Source of the DNA: Aureibacillus halotolerans
GTDB lineage: Bacteria > Bacillota > Bacilli > Bacillales > DSM-28697
DNA length: 64,000 nucleotides
Reading direction: 5' to 3'
NCBI RefSeq assembly: GCF_004363045.1
Contig: NZ_SNYJ01000001.1
Location: 1 to 64,000 of the forward strand
Shown here: positions 1 through 7,134 of the stretch, in pieces
Position numbering within the stretch: position 1 is the stretch's first letter
How the letters are laid out: each line of letters begins with the position of its first letter
Notes under the pieces: generated by a model
Seen by the model: only the letters and a program-made list of their open reading frames with translations
Told to the model about the DNA's origin: nothing
The model's database searches: none
Position numbers and translations under genes: made by a program

Positions 1-78
1 GTCCAGAAATCCGTCGATTGGCAATTCACCACCGAGCAGGCACGAGGTAAACTAAAACATCTGTATCCTGTAATTTGA
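1..78 (+). CDS. IS630-type transposase, C-terminal end (cut by window edge)
   Basis: The reading frame is open from base 1 and ends at a TGA, giving 25 residues that include WQFTTEQARGKLKHLYP. This closely resembles the usual C-terminus of IS630 (Tc1/mariner-like, DDE) transposases, which commonly end in W-x-FTTEDARIKLKRLYP-like sequence. Only the tail is in the window, so the catalytic domain and intactness cannot be judged. A TA-initiated motif resembling the ends of a MITE-like element elsewhere in the window starts 15 bases after the stop. The family call rests on the short tail motif alone. Confidence 0.6.
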   Translation, partial: VQKSVDWQFTTEQARGKLKHLYPVI

Positions 79-92
79 TTCGGTCAAGGTAC

Positions 93-126
93 TAGGGTGT
101 GTCTAAGAACTCAGAAAGGAACAGAT
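93..126 (+). repeat. End of MITE-like element (single end)
   Basis: The stretch starting TAGGGTGTGTCT is identical at 30 of 34 positions to the inverted right end of the MITE-like element at 35723-35886. It lies just after the transposase fragment. It points inward to the right, so it looks like a left end, but no matching right end is recognisable in the following 300 bases. It is probably a decayed copy or a one-ended remnant. Confidence 0.55.
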
Positions 127-267
127 TCAGATAAGTTAAAAAAACGATAAACCGAAGGCAGATCATTTAACACAAAAACGCAGAGATGAAGCGATTCCAC
201 GACATAAACACTGCTAGATACCGGAGTCTTTTCCACATGCGTGATTGACTTCGTCTGTGGTAAAGAG

Positions 268-307
268 AAAAGCAGCCCACCTCTGATGAGGAATGGACTG
301 CTTTTTT
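268..307. terminator. Bidirectional intrinsic terminator
   Basis: AAAAGCAG pairs with CTGCTTTT across an inner CCTC/GAGG pairing. The + strand is followed by six T and the - strand reads into CTGCTTTTCTCTTT. It sits about 75 bases beyond the stop of the minus-strand adenylyltransferase gene and would end its transcript. Confidence 0.5.
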
Positions 308-381
308 CATACCAAGCCTTGAGTTACCAAAACCAAAGCGTTTTTGCAGGACTCTCCATTTCTCAGGGCAGCTTTTTCATG

Positions 382-1245
382 TTAATTCTGTCTCATACCT
401 CTCAAATAAGAGACCACACGTTTATCTTCTTCCAACGGATAGTCATAATTCAACTCATGCGCCACGTTCATACCGACATCGCGGAAAAGTCGACACATAG
501 CTTCTAAAGCCTCCCACATGGCCCACTGATCACCATTTGGATAAGTGATTGCATAGGCTTCCCATTCATCCTTCGCGAGAAAACGCTTCAGCCACCGTCC
601 GTCCTTGCCGACATTGACCTTAAAATCATGAGCGATACCTATCTTCCAAGAGAGCATTTGGATAAGCATTGACCGAACAGGCCCCTCCATCATTGTTTTA
701 GCAATGGGAAGTTCATCACGACACAAGCCTTTCGCCACGTATGTTGATACCCAAAAAAACTCATTGCAGCAAGCATAAAAAAGGTGCTCATCTGGACGTT
801 TCACATGATAATTTGCATCATTTGATGTGTGTTGTTCATCTTCATGAAAGATCGCATCCTTGTCAATCAACACTTGTCGTAGACTGTCCGCATAATACGC
901 TTCAGCAGCCACTTCTTGGTTAAATAGCGTCAAATCAATGCGATGGCCATCCGAAAACTGCATTAAATAAGCAAAGCGATTTTGCGAAGCTTCTCCTGGA
1001 TACAAGTACAGATCCATCTCATCGGGCACTTGAACAATTACACGTTCACCAAATGCATTAATCCAAGAATGATCCTTTTTGAATGGATCAATGGACGTAA
1101 CGATATATACGATATCAAAGTCCTGGAACCGATCCTTTGGTGCTAATGGATTCACACGTGAGCCGTTCATAAAAGCAGCTCGAATAAGGTCATCTTTTTG
1201 AGCGACCTCTATAATCTTTGCAAGTACGTCTTGATCTGTTCTCAC
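382..1245 (-). CDS. aadK: Aminoglycoside 6-adenylyltransferase, AadK/ANT(6) type
   Basis: Predicted to transfer AMP from ATP to the 6-hydroxyl of streptomycin, giving chromosomal low-level streptomycin resistance as known for Bacillus AadK. The 287 residues match the usual length. The N-terminal nucleotidyltransferase core shows GSR at 28-30 followed by the metal-binding pair in QDFDIVYIV (D42, D44). The helical C-terminal half, with the W-rich FYACCNEFFWVSTYVAKGL segment, is typical of ANT(6). The start is GTG, with GAGGAGG eight bases upstream. It is a single gene, divergent from the ArsR gene with about 250 bases between them. Cytoplasmic. Whether it confers clinically relevant resistance cannot be read from sequence. 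Confidence 0.9.
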   Translation of the reverse strand: MRTDQDVLAKIIEVAQKDDLIRAAFMNGSRVNPLAPKDRFQDFDIVYIVTSIDPFKKDHSWINAFGERVIVQVPDEMDLYLYPGEASQNRFAYLMQFSDGHRIDLTLFNQEVAAEAYYADSLRQVLIDKDAIFHEDEQHTSNDANYHVKRPDEHLFYACCNEFFWVSTYVAKGLCRDELPIAKTMMEGPVRSMLIQMLSWKIGIAHDFKVNVGKDGRWLKRFLAKDEWEAYAITYPNGDQWAMWEALEAMCRLFRDVGMNVAHELNYDYPLEEDKRVVSYLRGMRQN

Positions 1246-1437
1246 CGATCAAACCTCCTCTTTTTTGTCCATAAAACTGTGATTTCCCTGCGGAGGTGAT
1301 CGAGCGTTCGATGGGCAGTCTTCTTTTTACCAGAAAATATAAGCTTTCATCATTTTAACTCCTCTCTTTAGGCTACTTTTCTACCTATTATAACAGACAC
1401 TTCTGACAAATAAGGGAAAATAAATAGATCGATACGA

Positions 1438-1466
1438 TTCCGTTTTTGTGTGATCAAGTTTATAAT
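1438..1466 (+). promoter_or_regulatory. Probable sigma-A promoter of the ArsR-family gene
   Basis: A perfect TATAAT lies at 1461-1466, with a weak -35 (TTCCGT) 17 bases upstream. The -10 lies in an AT-rich imperfect inverted repeat (TATAAT...ATTTATA) running to about 1487, which is where an ArsR/SmtB repressor would be expected to bind its own promoter. The operator is inference. Confidence 0.35.
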
Positions 1467-1497
1467 AGACTACATAGTGAATTTATAGGCAGGTGAT

Positions 1498-1875
1498 ATG
1501 TTGATGGAAGATCGACTTTCCGTAACCAATGAGTGTGAATCTTCATGCGATGGTACTGAAACAGATTTACAAGATGTACGTCGTAGAATGATGCCGATGG
1601 ATTCTGCCGCTCATATGGCCGATTGGTTTAAAGCGTTTAGTGACCCAACGAGATTACGAATTATAGATGCCCTTCTGCAAAAGGAGCTTTGTGTGCATGA
1701 CCTAACCGTCCTTTTAGATATGGGCCAATCCGCTGTCTCACATCAGCTTCGCTCTTTACGGAATATGCGCATTGTAAAGCGCAGAAAAGAAGGAAAAACC
1801 GTATACTACTCGTTAGATGACCGACACATTGAAGAGATTTTTTTGCAAACACTGCAGCACATCTCTCATGATTAA
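1498..1875 (+). CDS. ArsR/SmtB-family metal-sensing repressor (CadC/CzrA-like)
   Basis: A winged-helix dimeric repressor expected to leave DNA on binding a soft or borderline divalent metal. It shows parts of both known metal sites of the family. A CadC-like alpha3N site is suggested by C13-x3-C17 at the N-terminus together with ELCVHDL (C65, H67). A complete CzrA/SmtB-type alpha5 site is present as D108-x-H110-x10-H121-x2-H124. The recognition helix is around GQSAVSHQLRSLR (76-88). The candidate start ATG follows a weak AGGTGAT; the next ATG two codons later is also possible. The acetyltransferase gene follows after 17 bases, so the two are probably co-transcribed. No efflux pump is adjacent, so the regulated target is unknown. 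Confidence 0.85.
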   Translation: MLMEDRLSVTNECESSCDGTETDLQDVRRRMMPMDSAAHMADWFKAFSDPTRLRIIDALLQKELCVHDLTVLLDMGQSAVSHQLRSLRNMRIVKRRKEGKTVYYSLDDRHIEEIFLQTLQHISHD

Positions 1876-1892
1876 AACATTGGAGTGCAACA

Positions 1893-2360
1893 ATGATTAC
1901 TCAACTAAATCACACAGATGTAAGCACGGCTAAATCAATTCTTCATGTTCAGAAGCCAGCATATGACATTGAAGCAAAACGTATTCAGTTTGATGGCATC
2001 CCTGCATTGCAGGATACAGCGGAAACCATTCAAAAGAGCAAAGAGTGTTTTTTGGGGTATACAGATTCAACCTCTGGGCGGCTTGCCGGAGTGCTTGCTT
2101 ATGATAGAACAGCGAAAGGCACAGACATCACACGGCTCGTTGTTCATCCAGATTTTTTTCGTGGCGGGATCGCCTCTGCTTTACTTGCACACCTTTTACA
2201 GCTCAAAGAATCCGGACCTATGATCACAGTGAGCACAGGAGCAAAAAATGCTCCTGCCGTCAGATTATATGAAAAGCATCATTTTACTCGCACGGGAGAC
2301 GCCGAGGTAGCCCCTGGTTTTTTCATTACCCATTTGCAAAAGGCATTAAAAAGCGTCTAG
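1893..2360 (+). CDS. GNAT-family N-acetyltransferase
   Basis: A 155-residue protein with a single GNAT fold expected to use acetyl-CoA. The pyrophosphate-binding motif A is RLVVHPDFFRGGIASALL (81-98, with R90-G-G-I-A matching Q/R-x-x-G-x-A), followed by the LYEKHHFTRTG segment typical of GNAT strand 5. The substrate cannot be inferred. It lies 17 bases after the ArsR-type repressor gene and ends in a strong terminator, suggesting a two-gene transcript. GGAGTG precedes the ATG. Cytoplasmic. Confidence 0.8.
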   Translation: MITQLNHTDVSTAKSILHVQKPAYDIEAKRIQFDGIPALQDTAETIQKSKECFLGYTDSTSGRLAGVLAYDRTAKGTDITRLVVHPDFFRGGIASALLAHLLQLKESGPMITVSTGAKNAPAVRLYEKHHFTRTGDAEVAPGFFITHLQKALKSV

Positions 2361-2395
2361 TCGTTCCTTAGAAAAGGGACGACTAGACGCTTTTT
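2349..2395. terminator. Strong bidirectional terminator
   Basis: A near-perfect stem of about 16 bp (GCGTCTAGTCGT/ACGACTAGACGC at its base) is flanked by A and T runs on both sides. It sits between the convergent acetyltransferase and khtU genes and can serve both. Confidence 0.85.
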
Positions 2396-2419
2396 CACAT
2401 GCAGCAAAAACGAAGTACA

Positions 2420-3643
2420 CTAATTCGATTGACTACTTTCTTTTTTAGCTGCTCTTTCCTGCCAGCGGAATACCTTATTCAACACATTAAATACCGCTCC
2501 AGAGTTTTTCGTTAACAATGGGCCAAGAATTGCCAAAATGAGCACGTACAAGGCAGCAAATGGCTGAATCATGGCGGAAAGTCCACCTGCAATCGCCAAA
2601 TTGGCTAGAATGATCGAGAACTCGCCGCGTGAAACAATTGTAAGTCCGATACGTGTTGATCCTTTGTGTGAAAGACCACCGCGTCTACCTGCAATCATAC
2701 CCGCCGTGAAGTTTCCTATTATCGTTACAATAACTGCCCCTATTGCAAGCCAAGCAGCATCGCCAAGCGTTAATGGATCAATGCTTAAGCCAAAACTAAA
2801 GAAGAATATTGCGCCAAAGAAATCCCTAAAAGGGACGACAAGATGTTCAATTCGATCACGGTGTTTTGTTTCTGAGAAGACAAGACCTAAGAGTAAGGCA
2901 CCAATGGCTTCAGCCACGTGAATTGTTTCCGAAAAACCAGCGACAAAAAACAATGTGGCAAAGATAACAATAATAAAGATCTCATTCGATTTAATGTCAA
3001 AGACACGATTAAGAAAAGGCGTCGCTTTTCTAGCTATGATGAAAAACAGAAGCATGTAGCCAAGTGCTTTTCCTGTTGAGAGTAGCATACTGGTCAATGA
3101 CGCAGCCTCTCCGAGAATCATACCGGAGATGACAGACAAATAAACTGCCAGGAAGATATCTTCAAACATAATAATGCCTAGAATCAGTTCAGTTTCAGGG
3201 TTGGCAGTCCGCTTGAGATCAACAAGTACCTTCGCAACAATTGCGCTAGAAGATATCGTAATGATCCCAGCAACAATAAGAATCTCCAGAAAAGAAAACC
3301 CCGCAAGATATCCATAAAGCAACCCTAGACCAAAGTTAATTAAGATGTAAATGGAACCGCCTATCGCTATTGCCTTTCCCGACTTGATTAGTTTCCCAAT
3401 CGAAAATTCAAGGCCAAGGTAAAATAGGAGAAACAAGACCCCAATACGTCCTAAAGAGGTAATAAAATCCGCACTATGACCAAACGTCAGGTCAAAAATG
3501 CCTAGCTGTGGCATATGTGGCCCTACAGCCATACCAAAGATAATGAGGAAAGGTATGATGGTGAAATTTAATTTGTTAGCGACCCATGCGGCAAATGCAA
3601 CTATAACGAGAGCAGTACCGACTTCAAATATGAGATGATCCAT
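2420..3643 (-). CDS. khtU: CPA2 monovalent cation/H+ antiporter, KhtU/AmhT-like
   Basis: An integral membrane antiporter of the CPA2 family, expected to expel K+ (or NH4+ as in AmhT of alkaliphiles) in exchange for protons. About 407 residues are almost entirely hydrophobic, with roughly a dozen membrane segments. The family pattern GIGLLFLLFYLGLEFS-like (here RIGVLFLLFYLGLEFS) and the later HVAEAIGALLLGLVFSETKHRD segment are present. The protein lacks a C-terminal RCK domain, which is instead encoded by khtT upstream in the same operon. The ATG at 3643 was chosen because GGGGGA lies nine bases before it. Transcription comes from the khtT promoter, and the gene ends at a strong terminator. 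Confidence 0.85.
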   Translation of the reverse strand: MDHLIFEVGTALVIVAFAAWVANKLNFTIIPFLIIFGMAVGPHMPQLGIFDLTFGHSADFITSLGRIGVLFLLFYLGLEFSIGKLIKSGKAIAIGGSIYILINFGLGLLYGYLAGFSFLEILIVAGIITISSSAIVAKVLVDLKRTANPETELILGIIMFEDIFLAVYLSVISGMILGEAASLTSMLLSTGKALGYMLLFFIIARKATPFLNRVFDIKSNEIFIIVIFATLFFVAGFSETIHVAEAIGALLLGLVFSETKHRDRIEHLVVPFRDFFGAIFFFSFGLSIDPLTLGDAAWLAIGAVIVTIIGNFTAGMIAGRRGGLSHKGSTRIGLTIVSRGEFSIILANLAIAGGLSAMIQPFAALYVLILAILGPLLTKNSGAVFNVLNKVFRWQERAAKKESSQSN

Positions 3644-3784
3644 CTGCTTGTCCCCCTGCTCCATTAAATTCACATAACATTAGGATGTTTAAGGGCAATT
3701 GGGTAACTGACTCATGTTTTTGCCATGCGTTCATAACTATTCATCCACTCCTTTTTGTGTGTAAGCAAACTAGGTTTGGTGCCC

Positions 3785-4102
3785 TTACACAACATTTATC
3801 AGATAGTTGGATTCATATTTGCGTGGGTACATATGAGTTCGGTTTATGGGGAGTTCAGAGGAATAAATCGTTCCCAGTGTGTGTGTCTCACTGGACAGAA
3901 AGTATGAGGATGAAGCCGATTCGATGATTCCAAGATGCCAAAAAGGTTGGCTTGGATGCTTTGCTTCATCTTTTTTCTTTACATGTTTGATTTTTAGTAT
4001 CTCTTGGGTATTTGTCTCTCCGTCTAACGCTGCATGGATCTCTTCCAGAGGAAAAGTTGCCAATATTAATAATGTAAGAATGATCCATGGAAGCTTACTC
4101 AA
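3785..4102 (-). CDS. Small putative secreted protein inside the kht operon
   Basis: An unrecognised ORF of about 105 residues between khtT and khtU. Its start would be TTG about 11 bases after a very strong AAAGGAGGG that lies just past the khtT stop. The N-terminus SKLPWIILTLLILATF followed by PLEEIHA-A looks like a signal peptide with an A-x-A-like cleavage site. The remainder is polar, with a lysine-rich KIKHVKKKDEAKH patch and no known domain. The B. subtilis operon also has a small first gene, khtS, but no similarity could be established. The strong ribosome binding site favours translation; the C-terminal half looks non-conserved and might be decayed. Confidence 0.45.
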   Translation of the reverse strand: MSKLPWIILTLLILATFPLEEIHAALDGETNTQEILKIKHVKKKDEAKHPSQPFWHLGIIESASSSYFLSSETHTLGTIYSSELPINRTHMYPRKYESNYLINVV

Positions 4103-4120
4103 ATGTGACAATCCCTCCTT

Positions 4121-4609
4121 TTACGCACCGGTAAAGTTGGTTAAGAACTCTTTGACATCGGAACGTAAGCCTGAAATAACAATCGTGTCGCCTTCTTCAA
4201 TCATCGTGTCTGCTCCAGGTGCTTTGAGCTTATCCTGTCCATCCTTCACAACCGCAATAATGGTAATGTCAAAGTTTTGGCGGATATTCAATTCACCAAT
4301 TGACTTGCCTTTAAATTTCGTTGCATTTTGCACTTTGTACCATTCAATGATCAAGTCCCCAAACGCCATGTCAAGAGTTTCCAGTGCTTTAGGTTTGTAT
4401 GCCATTCCACCTAGAATACTTGCAATCTGTCTGGATTCAGTGTCGTTCAATGAGATGGTTGGCAAGAATTCTTCCGGATCATTCGGATCTTGCTTAAAAA
4501 TATCTCTTCTGCCATCATCGTGCACAATGACCGTCATCTTCTCCTTATCCTCTGTTTCAACAACAAACTTTTTCCCTACTCCTGGAAGATCTTTTTCCCA
4601 AATCTCCAA
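4121..4609 (-). CDS. khtT: KhtT/AmhM-like regulatory subunit with TrkA-C (RCK_C) domain
   Basis: A cytoplasmic partner that controls the KhtU antiporter. In B. subtilis the RCK_C domain of KhtT is known to bind cyclic-di-AMP, linking the antiporter to potassium signalling. The 162 residues have an N-terminal part (about 1-70, starting MEIWEKDLPGVGKKF) typical of KhtT/AmhM and a C-terminal TrkA-C domain (about 75-158) with NFDITIIAVVKDG and the family-typical EGDTIVISG motif. The start is TTG with AGGAGG eight bases upstream. It is the first gene of the minus-strand kht operon, followed by a small ORF and khtU. Confidence 0.85.
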   Translation of the reverse strand: MEIWEKDLPGVGKKFVVETEDKEKMTVIVHDDGRRDIFKQDPNDPEEFLPTISLNDTESRQIASILGGMAYKPKALETLDMAFGDLIIEWYKVQNATKFKGKSIGELNIRQNFDITIIAVVKDGQDKLKAPGADTMIEEGDTIVISGLRSDVKEFLTNFTGA

Positions 4610-4644
4610 AACAACGCCTCCTAAATTGTAGTGACAACACGTGC

Positions 4645-4657
4645 CACGCCCATTATA
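4645..4657 (-). promoter_or_regulatory. Probable -10 region of the kht operon
   Basis: On the minus strand a perfect TATAAT lies at 4657-4652, about 43 bases before the khtT start, with no good -35 at the usual distance. The site is therefore suggestive only. Confidence 0.3.
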
Positions 4658-4699
4658 CGTGAAAACGGATGAAAAATCACGAAAAGAAACGGTTTTAAA

Positions 4700-5593
4700 T
4701 CAATTTTTGAAGTCGGAGAACAAGTCTTTTGTATTCACCCCCACCGCGTCAACACTAAGCTCCCACAGCCGCTCCTGATTCTCGACATTATTTGCTTTTG
4801 CAGATGTCTCGACACGTCGTCGTTTCACATAGTATCCTCCGCTCTGCCCTTCACATTCTGCGGAAGATGCCAAATAAATCGCCGTATCCGCTCCCTGCGC
4901 TGGCGTTTGAAAAAATGGCTTCAGCAGAGCGACGACTCTTTTCCCGAACCCCGTTTTTCGATTAATCCCTAATTCTGTCGCCACGGCACCTGGATGGACA
5001 GCGTTGACTGTGATGTGACCGTGACTGCGTTCAAGGCGTCTTGCCCAAGCGTAGGTCATCATTACATTTGCAAGCTTCGTTTGTCCGTAAGCTGCAAATG
5101 TACGGTACTTGCGTGTTTTCCAATTCAAATCATCCCACCGTAACTGCCCAAATTTGTAAGCGCCCGATGCGACATTCACAATTCTGGCCTTCTTCGCTGC
5201 TGCGAGTAAGGGGAAAAGTTGGTAGGTAAGCAGGAAAGGAGAAAGATGATTCACACCCCATTGCCATTCAAAACCATCTTTTGTATCATAGCGTTTGGTT
5301 ACGACCGAACCAGCATTATTCACTAGCACGTCCAAATGAGAAAAGGAAGCCTTAATAGAAGTAACCATTTCGTTTACGCTCGTTAAAGAAGAAAAATCAC
5401 TGAGGAAAAGGTGAAGATTTTCATTTCCTGTCGACTTTTTAATCTGTTCAATCGCCTGCAAACCTTTTTCCCTATTACGACCATGAAGTAATACCGTTGC
5501 CCCTGTGGTTGCAAGTGCTTCTGCTGTTGCCAATCCCATCCCCGTCGTCGCCCCGGTGACTAGAACAACACGTTCTGATGCATCTTCTTGCAC
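4700..5593 (-). CDS. Short-chain dehydrogenase, retinol-dehydrogenase-like
   Basis: A classical-fold NAD(P)-dependent SDR of about 297 residues. It shows the cofactor motif TGATTGMG, the structural NNAG and the catalytic YGQTK (Y-x-x-x-K) with the preceding serine in VNVASGAYKFG. Length and the W-rich GVNHLSPFLLTYQLFPLL segment resemble the retinol dehydrogenase/WW-domain oxidoreductase branch. The substrate is unknown. A GTG at 5593 was chosen because GGGGAGGGAG lies eight bases upstream; an ATG eight codons earlier has a poorer site. It is transcribed towards the kht operon, and no neighbour suggests a pathway. Confidence 0.8.
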   Translation of the reverse strand: MQEDASERVVLVTGATTGMGLATAEALATTGATVLLHGRNREKGLQAIEQIKKSTGNENLHLFLSDFSSLTSVNEMVTSIKASFSHLDVLVNNAGSVVTKRYDTKDGFEWQWGVNHLSPFLLTYQLFPLLAAAKKARIVNVASGAYKFGQLRWDDLNWKTRKYRTFAAYGQTKLANVMMTYAWARRLERSHGHITVNAVHPGAVATELGINRKTGFGKRVVALLKPFFQTPAQGADTAIYLASSAECEGQSGGYYVKRRRVETSAKANNVENQERLWELSVDAVGVNTKDLFSDFKN

Positions 5594-5749
5594 GTAAGTA
5601 CTCCCTCCCCTTCTCATCCTCTATGAAAATTTCGTCTCTTTAAGGATACATTACAATGTAGTATGAATCGATTAAGTTGCCTGTTCGACCCACGAAAATG
5701 AAGAACATCAACTATTTAATGACTCAACTTTCAAACCTGAATATTGGAG

Positions 5750-5890
5750 CGCCCCACAGTAAAGAAAACACGATGAGGTACTCTCGAATCGATGTTGACC
5801 TTATACCCTTTAGGGTGCAAGCGAAGTATGTTGACGGAGCGGTCGTCATTCCCGTGCACCTCAGTGCATCATCGATTCGAAACTCGTGAA
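5750..5890. repeat. Composite palindromic repeat, copy of the 40-kb repeat family
   Basis: The first part (GAAAACACGATGAGGT...TCGAATCGATGTTG) matches the 57-bp units at 40597. The second part (about 5820-5872) matches, in inverted orientation and with about 5 differences in 53 bases, the segment at 39797-39845 of the 417-bp units. The copy is bracketed by perfect 11-bp inverted ends TCGAATCGATG (5784-5794) and CATCGATTCGA (5870-5880), so the transcript could fold into a long hairpin. There is no coding evidence. Confidence 0.7.
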
Positions 5891-6072
5891 TACAGGAGTG
5901 TGAGCATTGGCAATTTTAAAATTCCTTTATACACAAGATTTTAATCGATCTACATCCAGCGTTGAAGGAGATTTTTGCACTGCTAAAGTTACCTTAATTG
6001 AGAGGTTTTATAGTTTCTGAGGAATCATTTATACTTAGAAGAGACATAAACGTACAGAAAGGACGTAGGCTT

Positions 6073-6909
6073 ATGAGTGACACCTCTACCACAACGATGG
6101 ATATTCCTGCCCCACCACCAGGTCTACTCGTCGCAGGCCATTACCAAAAAGATGATACGTATGTTTGTTTTCGCGAAAATGGGTCAAAGGATTGGCTGCT
6201 TATGTATACATTGTCTGGAAATGGCCTTGTCTTATTAAACGATGAATTACAGCCTTTGTCTTCAGGAGACATTGTACTGCTTCCCCCCGGTGCGAGGCAT
6301 CAGTATCAAACAAAACCAAATAGCACGTGGGAAACACTTTGGTGTCATTACTTACCTAAAATAGAATGGCAGGAGTGGTTGTCAAGTTTTACACCAGCTC
6401 GCATCGGCTCCCGTTGGTCTGTCTCCGACCAAACTATAAAGCATCGTTTAACAGCAGCATTTACAAGACTTCTAAAGGATCAGCTTCAATCGTCAAGCTT
6501 TAATCAACAACTGGCAATGAATGGCCTCGAGGAAGTTCTCCTTTTGCTTGCAAAAGAAAAAGATTCAGCACAAAGCCCCCCACTGGACATACGAATTCAG
6601 GAGACACTTGATTTTTTTGCAACGAACTACAAGCAACAGCTAACAATGGAAATGATTTCACAAAAAGTAAGTTTATCCTCTTCGCGTTTGGGGCATTTAT
6701 TCAAAGAGCAAGTTGGGATTTCGCCAATGGAGGCACTGCTTCAATTTAGGCTTAAACAAGCCGTAAAACTATTGTCCTTTACACAGTTAACAGTTTCTGA
6801 AGTCGCTGATGAAGTCGGATTTCAATCCCCAGATTTTTTCGCTAAGCAATTTTCAAAGTTTTATGCAATGACCCCCAGCCAACTTCGTAAAACGCTACAG
6901 CAAAAATAA
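6073..6909 (+). CDS. AraC-family transcriptional regulator with cupin sensor
   Basis: A two-domain regulator of about 278 residues. The N-terminal cupin-like ligand domain (about 15-150) has LSGNGLVLLNDELQPLSSGDIVLLPPGARHQYQ, the typical sugar-binding AraC pattern. The C-terminal double helix-turn-helix (about 180-278) has MISQKVSLSSSRLGHLFKEQVGISPMEALLQ-type and VSEVADEVGFQSPDFFAKQFSKFYAMTPSQLR-type halves. The ATG at 6073 follows AGAAAGGA by about nine bases and is preferred over an upstream in-frame ATG with no ribosome site. No sugar gene is adjacent, so its target is unknown. Confidence 0.85.
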   Translation: MSDTSTTTMDIPAPPPGLLVAGHYQKDDTYVCFRENGSKDWLLMYTLSGNGLVLLNDELQPLSSGDIVLLPPGARHQYQTKPNSTWETLWCHYLPKIEWQEWLSSFTPARIGSRWSVSDQTIKHRLTAAFTRLLKDQLQSSSFNQQLAMNGLEEVLLLLAKEKDSAQSPPLDIRIQETLDFFATNYKQQLTMEMISQKVSLSSSRLGHLFKEQVGISPMEALLQFRLKQAVKLLSFTQLTVSEVADEVGFQSPDFFAKQFSKFYAMTPSQLRKTLQQK

Positions 6910-7134
6910 AATAACATTTCCTTAAAATCTTTGAAACTTTTGGTTTGAAACCGTCGTATATGAACTAGTACTTTTTTTATCTTACACAGTAGGAAATTAC
7001 GGGATTTTCGTCCTAATTACAGGCCTTTTTTCCTGTTTTACATTTTAAACTGGAAGATTTTAAGTCTGTTATGTATGATAGGAAAGGTGCATCGTTTACC
7101 CACTTTTTGTAAAAAATATAAAGGAGTGACGCAA

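Noticed and set aside
3685-4631. Plus-strand frames opposite khtT and the small ORF
   Set aside because: They are antisense shadows of the kht genes without ribosome sites.
5677-5889. 70-codon frame upstream of the AraC gene
   Set aside because: It lies inside the palindromic repeat and has no start context.
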